Translations under genes and position numbers: made by a program
Origin: Ectocarpus siliculosus
Taxonomy: Eukaryota; Sar; Phaeophyceae; Ectocarpales; Ectocarpaceae
Assembly: GCA_000310025.1 (NCBI GenBank)
Contig: FN648707.1
Coordinates: 1,117,793-1,172,971, forward strand
Direction: 5' to 3'
Length of the DNA stretch: 55,179 nt
Notes under the pieces: model-generated
Database searches by the model: none
The model's input: the letters and a program-made list of their open reading frames with translations, nothing else
Told to the model about the DNA's origin: nothing
Shown here: piece by piece, positions 44,570 through 55,179 of the stretch
How the letters are laid out: each line of letters opens with the position of its first letter
Numbering within the stretch: position 1 is the stretch's first letter

Positions 44570-47500
44570 TGTTTTGGGGTCGAATCGCATTCTATCGCAC
44601 AGAGAGAGAAAGAGAGAGAGACAAGATTAGACAAGAGAGAGATATAGGATCTGGTTGGTATGGTGATGTTTCGGTGGCTGTGTCTGGGATTTTTCTTGAC
44701 TGTTTTGGAGGAGATTTTTTTGTTTTGGAGATGGTCTTGTTTTGGTGGTTGTGTTTGGGATTTTCCTGGTTGGTTTGAAGGAGTTGGGAAAGAAGAGGGT
44801 AATATTGATTGCTACCGAAGCATATGACGATGCATACGAGCAGGGGGGCTATTCAACATTCTCGTAGCATAAAATGACGGGTGATATCTTGGGAATACAA
44901 CTACGGAGATTGCAGTGACGAGTTGAAGAGGAACGGGTTCTTTTACCGTTTTCCTTGGGAGTGTCACGGAAGGGTGTTGATTCATGGAGATTTTTTTCTT
45001 TTTTAATGACAGAACGAATCCATTCTGGATCTACAGAAAAGAGAAAGATAGATTTGGAATGAATTGATAGCGTCAGCGGCTGTTATTCTATTATTTTCTA
45101 CGATTTCCCAACCAGCACACAACGATATCTCCCATGTAGGTAACGGACAGTTTGGTAGCAGTCGTGTATCTTTTCTGTATGTTATGCTGGGAATTTGGAG
45201 ATTATTTTCCGTATGTTTGAGTGTTGTTGCGTGATTTGATACCGTGATCGATTGACGAGCTTCTGCACGCTCCCAATAATCTAACGAGTTTTGCTCATCT
45301 TCGGCCCGTCATGGCCGACCTGCCTTCCACTCCAAGCACCCAGAACTGAGCGACCCGAATTATCGATGAGAGCGAATTATCGATGAAAGTGTTGTGACGT
45401 TTGTACCTACGCAGTGTTTTCGTGATTAGCATCTGCTGGCATCACTGGTAAAAATTAAGTGTCAGGCTTAATTAGACCCTAAAAAAGCCCGTATCCAGCC
45501 GGTTTTCTTCCCACTCGCACCGTAAAGACTTCAACACATCCCCGTCGAGTGTCGTAGTCTATGACTGCATGACTTCTATATTGTCTTATTAACTGCTGTT
45601 CATATAACCATGGGATGATGCCCGTAAAAGCGCGCAATTGTTAACCAGTATATTCTGCTGTGTGTTTCTGTCTTGATATCTCGATGTCGCTCTGTATCTC
45701 TATCGGCGAGGCACACCCTAAGACAGCAGCTCGGAACGCCAGCAAGAAGTCGTTCCAGGCACGTACTTTGACGTATGTATACAAATATGCATACGAGACT
45801 TCCGTAGAGAACGTAGTATGCATACGAAAGTTGACAGACTGCCATCCCTTACACTTCTCTCAGGCATCATCGAGACCTTCAGAAAACGCTGCGCCCTAGG
45901 CACAGATGGCGATGAGCTCGCACACAATTCTGACAGATGCACGTGCTTCGCGTAAGAACGGCAGTGTACCGCTCAGGAGACGACGGCGGCGTATTTTACG
46001 GAACAACGCAAGACTGCAGAGTTGAAGTGTGTCATCCAGCGGGTGTCATCATCATGCGCAGATAGGTAGAACACCTGTTGATGGTAACATGAACCGCGAT
46101 TGTCATAGAAGCATGCAGGTCTTCAAGTCGACAGCTCTCACCTGCAACAACGGGGCGTCGCTTGGTGGCCCCCTGGGATGGCTATGCAAGCCTGGGCCAC
46201 GTTTGGTCAAGCAATCGGCTAAGGAAGCCAGTCTGTCCCGCTCGCCATGGTCATCGTCACTCATTTCAGGGGCACGCCCAACCACTAGGCAGCGACGGAG
46301 TGGTGTGCTTCGCCCCTAGCCGGGTGAGTACACTACAGAGGGGGTGCGGCGAGCTGGACCACGACAGACCGTGGGTTGGGCGTCTCTATCTCTCTCTGTA
46401 TGGGGTAGAGGAACACGGTGCATGACGGGCAACGCGGGGGGTTCTGGGTTTCTGGGGTGACTCGATCCAATTACTGGTGATATCTTCCGTTTTTCATTTT
46501 CGATGACTACATGTATGATAGGCCAATCTTGACGGTGCCGCGAAGAGCCCGCCGCAAAGAGTCTGGGTCAAATCAAGTTTGAACATTTTTTTTTTTCCGC
46601 CAACACACATGTGCACGCACAGCAGACGCGCGATTGGCGAATCCTTCGTCAGTAGGATAGTTCTTGAGCTCAAATACAACCGCCCGGGGCCCATTTCTTA
46701 AAAAAAAAGCCCCATCCTCCTGTATCCAGTCTTGTGGACGAAGTGTTCTTTGCATCCATCTGAAGACACAGCTTCTTCTAAAGACGGATACTAAAAAACC
46801 AAAGCTGTCTTGAGGTTTTCGCCCCCGATCGTATTGCTGTTGAACAACCTCGGGTGGGTTGTTGGTGGGCGCATCCATCGTTCTGGTCATCAACGTCTCG
46901 ATGGCAGTGTCTGTGCACAGCAGTATCGTCCTGTTGTTGAGTACTGTATCGGGTGCGCGGTCCTTCCTTGTTTGGAGCACGATATGCATACAACCATACA
47001 TACTCCCGTGAAGACTAAGGCTGTCTGGGAGTGGAAGGGATGTGTAGCTTGGGCTTTTCGTTGTGTGGCCGTGGTCCTCTTTACTCAAGCAGCCAGCATC
47101 CACGCTAAAAAAACACCGCAATGGGCGATTGAGTAACTGAATTGTACTGGTGCAGCACCGCAAAAAGCTGCGCCCAGCAAAAAACCGTTGTCCGACAAAA
47201 AAACACGCGAAGGTTGACTGCTGGGTGTGCCTAAACGTATCACAGCCACACGATACTTGCATTACATGACATCCCGCAACGACCAAAGAGAGCCGATGCA
47301 TAGGTCACAGCGGTGACAGATTTGAGTGTCACTAGCGCCCTGTACGAGACATGGCATACACACCATCAAGGCGATACACCAGCAGTTCAACCTCCGCAAC
47401 GTTTTATCTACGGAGATCAAAATGTTCCTCAAGGCGAAGCCCCGTAGATATGACGTTCGAGATCCCGCCTACCCCTCCGCTCTCCCCACGAGAGTCCGGA

Positions 47501-47592
47501 CCCCCCTAGTCACACATTTATAGGTCCGAACATGCATCCCTACCAGGCTTGCTATTCTCTGCCGGAAGCTAAGGAATGATGGGCGCCCGGTT
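44570..47592. other. Downstream of copia relic; no gene recognised
   Basis: The first several hundred bases are T-rich (44600-45250) and may be copia 3' sequence. A stretch near 45055-45130 (GAATGAATTGATAGCGTCAG, then ACAACGATATCT) resembles 52125-52185, possibly related LTR remnants. Nothing codes convincingly to 47592. Confidence 0.4.
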
Positions 47593-50500
47593 TCAATAGA
47601 CGGGGGGCAGGAGCAAATAAGAAGAGGCCTTCCACTCGGCGAATTCCTCGTAGCGGCTCATCGACCTGTCGGGGAAGAAGTAAAGGCATGACGGAAACGC
47701 CCCATGCAAAACCCAAACGACAAAAACATCGTTCGAAACCGGAAGTACAGAGGTAGGAGGATGGGCTCAGTCAGTGGCATACAACCAGTCAGGAGGAGAA
47801 AAGACAGAAAACACGTGCCTGAGTGATCGAAAGTTATGTCGAAACCACGCGTACATATCCTAGCGGTTGTATATCATCTATGAGGCCATAGGCATGGACT
47901 TACAAACAAACGCCGTCTGCACGCGAAATTCCGTCTGATTTTTTTCGATGCCGTAGTTTTGCTTTTCTTCTGTGGGGAACGAACAGGGACTGCACAGACT
48001 TCGGTTTGGGGGTGGGGTTCATGTGGTGATGTTTCTCCTGCACCCTCAAGGTCTTAAACTGACAATTCCTTCAGCAGTATCATAGCGCCACCTGTTATGG
48101 CACCGCGCATATCGCATGGTTACATAATTGTCACGGAGAATTACCAATACTATCAAACGCACTGAACCCGAGGGCTGTGACTTGGCACGTTCCCCCCATG
48201 ATGCACTGTATGCGGTGGTCTCGGAACCGAGCAGCCGATGTTTCTTCGTTTCCGCAATTAACTTAGTAGAACAAAACACAACGAGACAGAAGAACCACAA
48301 TCCAGAGTGTAGGGGGTTCCCAAGAGACCAGCGCGTTCTGCACTACGAGTTTGCAGCATCTCCGGGTCGTTATATATTTCGGAGACAAGACACAAAACCT
48401 CGACGTGCTCATCGGGCACGAAATTCTTGAAACCAAGCGTTGCTGCTGGGCAAGACTCGACTTGTCTCGGAGAAAAACTCCCTCTCGAATCGATGCGGGG
48501 TAGTGACGTCCATAAACCAACTTGTGTGTACTGTGATGAAAATTGGTCTTTTCAATCCCTCCTAGGCAAAACAAGTGTCAATTCACTTGCTTACCTGTCC
48601 TTGTTTCGGGCGTCCGCTGAGAACCTCAATACCAAGGTGGCGAAGGGGATCCACCCCCAGGCGGTGTACGTTAGCATCGACAGCGCTCCGTACACCATGA
48701 GCTCACCTTTGTGGAAGAGGAGGGGGGTACGAGTGAAGAGTCGCACGAGTGAGCTCATATGTGGGGGTGAGAGTGGGATTGTGTTTGATTGTCAGAGGAA
48801 ATGCATAACTCCATCTCCGGGGTTGAATTGCCGTAGGTTGCAGAACAAAGCACACGCCACGGAGCGAAAAAAAAAAACTGAATTTCTCTGCTTCGAAGAC
48901 GGTGGCGTCGGAACCGTCTGGCCGAGAGCGTTCCGGAAGTGATAGTTTGGCTCTGGCATCCTCTTACTCTGGAGCAATAGAGGTTTCAACGTAGGTCCGG
49001 GGGGTGTGGTATCCTATGCAACCAACGGCGGTCGTGTGCTAAGATGTTTTGACAACTAGCTCGCCTGATTTTTTCCTTCTGGTACGTAACAGTGCAGACC
49101 TGGAGCGCAGGTTAACGTGAAACTCTGCTCAAATTAAACCAATCATCGCAAACAAGCAGGTTTTTCACCCAGACCTGACAGCAGTACTGACCTACCACGA
49201 AAGCGTAAACGGTCGAAGCTGGCTGATACGCGTGAGCACTGACGAAACGGTTTTTTTAACTATACATACCCGGTGTGAGTGCAGCGACATACAATTTGCT
49301 TTTGCGCCGTCAGTACCGAGCGATCCACTGGAGGGTCGCCACCCAACAGGATTCGGGTGTGATTCAATTATGGCGGCGCTGCCGCGAGGCCATTTCCTAA
49401 AGGGCGGGAAACTTGGGTCGACCCAGCGGCAAACTGACCACCGAAACAAAAAAAACGGTATCCTTGAGGTGCGAGCATCGCAAGGGAAGGGATCTTCGCA
49501 ACTCAGCTTCCTGCGCCTGCAGAAGAAAGGAAGACACTAAAAACGCCAAGGTGCCGCGTGTTGGATGCGGACGTTAACCGAAATGATCACAACCTTTGGT
49601 TCAACGGATCAGGATGGCTGTTTCTCACCCAGGTAGTTGGGGCTGCGGATGTACTTGAAGAAGCCGGTCGTGATCAGCTTCCCCGGCGCGAGCTTGAGAG
49701 TGTAGTACTTCTGGCAGTCTGCCCCTATCATCAAGAACATGCCTGATTATTAATGTCGTTCACAGCGGGGACAGACGCAAGAACGTATGGAGGACGGTTG
49801 AGTAGGTGGATCGAACCAGATGGCAATGCCCTTCCATGTATTCTTTTCACAATCCGGATGGCTTGATGTACTTCGACGGATTCCAAGAGCATTCTCATGA
49901 GAGAGGAAAGGGGGACAGTAAAGCGTGATTGACGGGATGGCGTGTCACGCAAAGAAAGGCTGACAAGACATCCCTTCGGGGGGGAGCATGTCCTACATGA
50001 TCAACGCAGCGCTCTGGGGAGGGAAAATCCATGCTACTCCTATATTTTCGGTGAATTCCAAACAATTATGTCAGCAAGGAAGGGTACTCCTGTTTTGCAT
50101 GCCTTTGCGGTTAGACCATTGACCACCCGTCCTTGAGAGGACTGACCACTGTTCCCACAGGACCGATCACCGATGGCCGATCGTTCCTTCCTACTTCGCG
50201 AAAGGTGGCTCTCAAACGTTTTTCCTATCAGTCCACTGGGGGGGGGGGGGTATGGTCGATCGGTCACGGCAGGGTCGTCAAAAAGCCCTCCACCGACACA
50301 GAAATGCATCCCGATCCACTATATATACAAGGCACGCTATTAGAACTTCGAGCGTCAAGAGCTAACCGGTAGAGAAGACCCCGATGGCGAGGGCTTGGAA
50401 CCACGGAGGGACGTCCTTCCCGTGGTGCATCATTATCCACGGGATTGCCCAGTACAGAACGCTGGTTGCGACGAAGGCTGCAGACATTTCTCCGAAGGAG

Positions 50501-52870
50501 GTAGGGCCGTGGAAGTTCCGGTCCGGAAACGTCTGGTCCTGATTTTATCGTACATTCCACACGGCAGTTGGACCGAAACGGATATACAAAGGTACTGAGC
50601 GGAGGCAGTAGCGGTTTTGGTACTGTGAAGACAGCAACAGCAACAACAATACCACAATGACAAAAGAGGTAAGCGTGACGGCGGCATTGAGGAGACCACC
50701 ACCCATCCGTGTTGGTTACGTTCCAGAAAATTTCAACGACCGACGTGCGAAGGCAAGTTCACCAGGTCGCCAGTGCTTGCAGCCATTTTGAACACAACAA
50801 GCAAAGACCTGCGCCGCCCTGAGCAAGAACCCTTCCCCTTGTTGTTCGCGCGCAAAGTGGTTTCGGAATCGAATCCAGAGGGAAGAAAATGATCAGAAGA
50901 GTACCCCAATTTCGTCTCTCTTTCCCTGAGTCACACAACCGAGGGTGTTGATCGCGGTTGCCCGTACGACGAACCGAGTTGTTGTTGTTGTCTTCACATT
51001 AAACTCGTGTCAGTTAGGTACGACGAACCGAGTACTCTGAGAAAACGATCAAGGCTCTGGGTATCGTGCTGGATAGGCCATCGCCGTGACTTAATCCCAC
51101 GGTGCAGCAGCGACTTGCCAGACCTAACCATACTAGGGTGAGCCAAGACACGTCTCACGCATGTATACGGAACATGAACAAGGGGTCGAGGGGCGTATCC
51201 TCAGTAATATTTCTTGGGATGACGGGCAGAGAGCGTCAGCTTGGGGGCATTGTAGGGTTGCTTGAGCGAGGTTTTCTGGAATTTTCAACACATCCAATGC
51301 GCTCCTGAGATCCCAAAGGCTTTTGGTGGGGCACAATGCACGGCATTGGTGGTCGAGGAAAGACCAGGGTTTTCTAGCGTTGAGACGAAATCCAACGAGG
51401 GCAAGGGTTTTACTGCAGATATTTTCGCACCTTCACGATCCAAAGATATCCGTAAGACCCATGAAGCGCCAGGTAGGTCCATGCCGCCGCACTGCCCCAC
51501 GTAACGTGTGCGGAAACCCGTAACATCGGGAGCATGCATGCGGAACGTCAAGCGCGCGATTGTTTGGTGTCAACCTCGGTGCGCATCGAGAGTCCGTACG
51601 AACAGGACCCCGCAACACTTGGGTGATACCCTTGTCTGAAATTCAAACATCAATAATATATCTAGAATTGCGCACACGACTCAACGTTTGTTTTGGGAAT
51701 TAGTCGGTCACCGTTTGAAAAGTGACCTACTGCTGTACCTCCAGCAAGAAAGAAGTCGATAGATGATACGGTGATGACATCCCTGATTAGGCCCAGATAT
51801 TTCTTCTCCAGGAAACAAATGTCGTTTGAACCGCGGAGGCACAGGAAGGTAGACACCCACACCCCTGCCTTCTCCTCCGGCGGGCGTCAGCCAATCGTCA
51901 ACACAAGGACTCCTACGATCCCGCTGAGGCCCTTCTCAACGGGTTATTGGTTGGTGCAGCATATCTCTGATGTTACGCTACACGAAACCTGCACTCTTTT
52001 TATATTTTCAACATATCGGACAATATCGGACCTGATTCGCATACGGTAACCGTCGATTGACTTTCACCAGACAGAATCGGGAATCTTTCTTACTACGCAC
52101 CCACAGAATCCTGGACAGAGTAGCAATGAATTCGTAGCGTTAGCGGACACACCTTTCTACGATTCAACATACAACGACATCTTCGAAAAAGTGCCCGGGG
52201 GCGCAAGCTTGGGGGCGGGGGATTTTTGTTGGTGGTCTGGTGGGAAAAATGCACGTTTTTCGGCAATGTCCCGAAGCCCGTTGCGTCGGGATAATACTCT
52301 TTGTGCTCTGATGCTCGAAAGACAAGTTCGTACGTCTGGTCAATATAAACGAGTTATACTGTAGGCACGCGGTGCTTGTACACAAGCGTACAGTAAAGCG
52401 GCCAAGGTAAAATCTTTGTCGCGCAAACTACGTACACGTAGTTGCGCGCAGAGATTGTCGCCGAAAAGATTTTTTACTTCAACCGCGGATCCGAGGAGCT
52501 CTGGATTTTCCTGGGGCCCAATTCAAGTTTTACCGAAACATTGCTTCAACCGCGACCGTGTGCGTACGCATGGTGCATTGTCTCCTGGTTCCTGCCTTTA
52601 TCTACCCCGCCTCGCTGTGAATATTCCCAACATGTCCGTCCGTCCGCAAGAGATCAATCAACACACGCACACGGAGTGATGTACGCATATGTAGACTGCT
52701 GTTGTTTCGTGAATACATACATACCTGAAACGGGAGTACTTGAGCATGAAGAAGTAGATGATGGGGGCGCAGAGAAACTTGTGCAAGTTGATGCCGTAGG
52801 CGATCTTACACTTCCAGCCAGGGGCTTCGGTGACGCCAGCGGCGGCCTTTGCGGATGAGTCGGATCCCAT
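47593..52870 (-). CDS. Integral-membrane methyltransferase/reductase-like protein (ICMT/PEMT/DUF1295-type)
   Basis: Six exons in perfect phase: 52870-52725, 51491-51431, 50538-50367, 49742-49629, 48706-48595 and 47665-47593 (stop), giving about 225 aa. Landmarks: an N-terminal hydrophobic segment (FLCAPIIYFFMLKYS), WTYLALHGSYGYLWIVK joined to DQTFPDRNF, MSAAFVATSVLYWAIPWIMM, then GADCQKYYTLKL.PGKLITTG, FFKYIRSPNYLGE and LMVYGALSMLTYTAWGW, ending KDRSMSRYEEFAEWKASSYL. The G-F-F-K-Y-x-R-x-P-N-Y-L-G-E signature is shared by steroid 5-alpha-reductase C-terminal-like, ICMT and PEMT membrane enzymes. Substrate cannot be told from sequence. The start codon could instead be at about 52915. Placement in the ER membrane is inferred. 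Confidence 0.75.
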
Positions 52871-53315
52871 GCTGCTTCTTCGGTCACTCACCGCGTGTTT
52901 TGCTGTCTCCCGCACTCTCTTCCGATAGCAGGAGGAGATGCTCTGGCCTGTACGAAACTATTGCTGCTGCTGCTGTACACCGTAAAAAAAAACGAGTGAT
53001 GACTGCTGAAAAAAAAAAAGAGTGACGACTGCTGTGTTCCATCTTCCATGATTTTTACAATATTATTCCTAATATCTAACAAACCAGCGCCGTGTCCCCT
53101 GTGAAGGTTACATTTTACAATAAACGACATAACGGAGAGATTCTCCCCGACATTTTGTCGTTGACCCAGTAGAGAACTACAGGGGATGTATTGAAAAATG
53201 TAAGTTACCTATCTATCTATCTATACAGATGTTTTTGTACTTAGTTTTAAACCCTCTTCTGTGTGACCGTGGATAGTTGTACAGCAGTAGCTGTACAGTA
53301 CGAAAAAAAAAAGCA

Positions 53316-53397
53316 ATGGAAAGTGTAGTCATATACACTGAAAAGTGTAATACACGTCTCACCACGAAAAATGGGGGGACTGCCGTCATAATGAGTA
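53316..53397. mobile_element. Solo terminus of the TIR element family
   Basis: The sequence TACACTGAAAAGTGTAATAC followed by ACGTCTCACCACGAAAAATG and GGGGGACTG matches the reverse complement of the left end of the element at 27899 and the right end at 28739-28777. No partner terminus was seen nearby. Confidence 0.6.
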
Positions 53398-53641
53398 GGA
53401 CGAGAACAAAAACAACGACAGCGAAGATTCAAAAATGTATCCATTCATACGATGTAGGTCATGAGCCACGGGTGATGACTCAGTACTTGCAGTACTTGTC
53501 GTGTATCTGCGATGCTGTGCGATGTTTAAAAGGTTGATAGAAGAAGGGCGTGACGCGATGACCTCACGACGAGAAGCGGAGCTTGCCGTGTACCCACCAG
53601 CAGCGTGGTTATGCGTAAATTCTTCACATACATGCCGTCAA

Positions 53642-53872
53642 TTATTCGTTTCCGCTGATGCCAATCACAGCAGCAGCAGCAGCTATCACGTGCCACGAGC
53701 AGTTTTTCTCCATGTGTTTCTTCAAGCTCTCCATGTGCCGTTCCCCTGGCAGTTTTTCCGGGGGTGGTTCCAATGATAATTGTTTGACATCTCGGCTCCC
53801 CCAGTCATCGCCAAAACGAAATGATTCATCTTGCTGCTGCCGTGGCCGCCCACGACCATGTGGCGCCGACAT
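53642..53872 (-). CDS. Possible 76-aa membrane protein
   Basis: Single open frame beginning MSAPHGRGRPRQQQDESFRF, with a hydrophilic middle (EPPPEKLPGERHMESLKKHM), a short hydrophobic segment (WHVIAAAAAVIGI) and GNE at the end. The size and one C-terminal helix recall small mitochondrial or ER membrane subunits, but no family is recognised. The poly-Ala comes from a CTG/CAG run, so the frame could be fortuitous. Confidence 0.3.
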   Translation of the reverse strand: MSAPHGRGRPRQQQDESFRFGDDWGSRDVKQLSLEPPPEKLPGERHMESLKKHMEKNCSWHVIAAAAAVIGISGNE

Positions 53873-54320
53873 TCTATTATGCTCCGTCTTGGCAAAACAT
53901 CAATTCCATGTCCGCCACCAGAGCGATACGAAAAGAAGGGTATTTACACTCTATCAGGGTTAGGGTTATCAGCAGACAAACAGCCGAGACAATATGAAAG
54001 GCAAATGGACGAAACTTACGACGACAAAGGGTACACAGAACAACAACGCATGGACCACGCCACCGGACGAAGACAAACATGCTAGGATGCTTGTCCCGAG
54101 ACATCGAAAAACAAAAAACGAAACACAACCGTGGAAGCCTCTGTTCAAGCGATGCCCCCCCCCTCCCCCCCCCGCAACGCCTCCCTCGCAAACGGATATT
54201 ACACCCTACAGATCACCGCATCAAAATTCAAATTTACAACAAAAACTCTGTGTGCCTTCTTTCTAACAGGGTGAAGGAATGCATACATACGCAAAAACAA
54301 ACGCAAACTGCTGTTCAGTG

Positions 54321-54598
54321 TCACCACGGACTTCCTGTCCCTGGGAACTGGGGCTGTGTTGGTGGTGGGATGCTTCCGAACTCCTGGTGCTGCTGTTGTC
54401 TCCCGGAGCTCGATTCTCGTTCTTGCAAGGTGGGGATGGGTAGCGACGCCGCAATCGGCGGGGACCCCGACACACCGTCCACCCCACCACCCATCATCCT
54501 CTCTGCGGCAGACCTCGTAGCGCTGCTGCCGTTGTTCCAGCTAGCGTTGTTACTACCGAAGGCCTGACCAACGTCTGCCGGGCGATTTCCGGCCTGCC

Positions 54599-54630
<32 letters not shown>

Positions 54631-55074
54631 GGATGGGGCACTCGTCCTAGACCTTGCTGCTGCATGCTCCCCGCTGTGCCCACCGACGGCGACAAGAACG
54701 CCATGCTCTGGGGAGGAGAGGTCGCCGCCCCCCCGAGGAGAACCGCCTGAGGCGGCGGGAGAGGGGGGGATGGCGAAGGTGATGGTTGATGCTGCTGCTG
54801 CTGCTGCTGCTGCCGCCGTTGTGGACTGCTGCCGATGCCGATGTAGCCGTCGCTTGCAACGCGCGCGCCCCCGCTCGCTTGCCGCGGAAACGTCCCCGAA
54901 AAGTCATTCTCGACGCGGCCGCTCAACGGTCGACCTCCCCCCGGCGCAGCCTGGCCGGCGGGGGGAGCCATCAACCAAGCCTGCTGCTGGTTGCCGCCGC
55001 CGCTGCCCAAACTAGCCGCCCTTCCCATTGGGGTGATCTTCCCGACCAGCTGCTGCTGTTGGTGTTGCTGTTGG

Positions 55075-55106
<32 letters not shown>

Positions 55107-55179
55107 GGTTTGCTGTTGTTGCTCAGGGGACGGTGGCATGAACGACGTCCCCTCGAGCTGTTCCCCAAGGGCTGCAAAC
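54321..55179 (-). CDS. C-terminal exon of a Gln-rich low-complexity protein; partial
   Basis: The frame is open from the right edge of the window (FAALGEQLEGTSFMPPSPEQ) to a stop at 54321-54323. It contains four poly-Gln runs from CAG/CAA codons (near 55050-55125, 54790-54815 and 54600-54635), Pro/Ser-rich stretches and ends PTQPQFPGTGSPW. The frame continues upstream of the first Met, so the ATG at 55139 is probably internal. No domain is recognised; such tails are common in brown-algal regulators. Confidence 0.55.
54598..55115 (-). repeat. CAG runs encoding poly-Gln
   Basis: Three main CTG/CAG clusters (54600-54635, 54790-54815, 55050-55115) in the coding frame of the Gln-rich protein, with CAA interruptions in the last. 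Confidence 0.9.

Noticed and set aside
46573-47301. 242-codon minus-strand open frame
   Set aside because: Composition looks non-coding and no splice-consistent neighbours or motifs were found.
51662-51862. Hydrophobic open frame within the membrane-enzyme gene
   Set aside because: It does not fit codon phase; exon 51491-51431 joins perfectly instead.
1-55179. CRISPR array, prophage, operons or ribosome-binding sites
   Set aside because: No regular spacer-repeat array or bacterial gene layout; gene structure is spliced eukaryotic.

Overview
The window reads as nuclear DNA of an intron-rich eukaryote, most likely a brown alga (an Ectocarpus-like stramenopile). This is an inference from composition, gene structure, protein families, and the abundance of CAG/GCC microsatellites and degenerate transposons; no organelle, bacterial or viral gene cluster was seen. 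Coding DNA is split into short exons of about 60-350 bp, plus one of 3.2 kb. Introns contain tandem and dispersed repeats. Exon models below were built by hand from homology-like motifs, GT/AG borders and codon phase. Most chains stay in phase from exon to exon, which is the main support for them.

Left third (1-23.6 kb). An Adp1-like ABCG transporter gene lies on the minus strand (1-6264). It has a signal peptide, an EGF-like extracellular region and a transmembrane helix, and the window ends just as the nucleotide-binding domain begins. Divergent from it, an MSS51 C-terminal-like gene with a mitochondrial presequence (6701-8218) and a small secreted Cys-containing gene (8577-9369) lie on the plus strand. 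They converge on a 12-kb DDHD-domain phospholipase A1 gene on the minus strand (21899-9642, about 14 exons).

Middle (23.6-33 kb). An inverted, decayed copy of the ABCG 5' half lies on the plus strand (23637-26935). It has premature stops, frameshifts and a deletion that removed two exons. After it comes a repeat-dense zone: a TIR-bounded element carrying tRNA-like promoter boxes, several copies of a ~500-bp SINE-like repeat, and a frameshifted PABPN1-like RRM fragment.

Right third (33-55 kb). A large minus-strand gene (39954-33127) encodes a FYVE-like zinc finger, a long repetitive Ala/Gly/Ser-rich region with 11-residue repeats, and a C-terminal membrane anchor. Next is a degenerate Ty1/copia element (about 41.5-44.5 kb) containing a head-to-head palindrome of integrase fragments. 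Then come a six-exon integral-membrane methyltransferase/reductase-like gene (52870-47593, minus), a possible 76-aa membrane protein, and the 3' exon of a Gln-rich protein that runs off the right edge.

The genes are unrelated housekeeping or membrane genes; nothing suggests an operon. The lipid-linked theme (DDHD lipase, FYVE-like protein, ABCG transporter, membrane methyltransferase/reductase-like protein) is probably coincidence.
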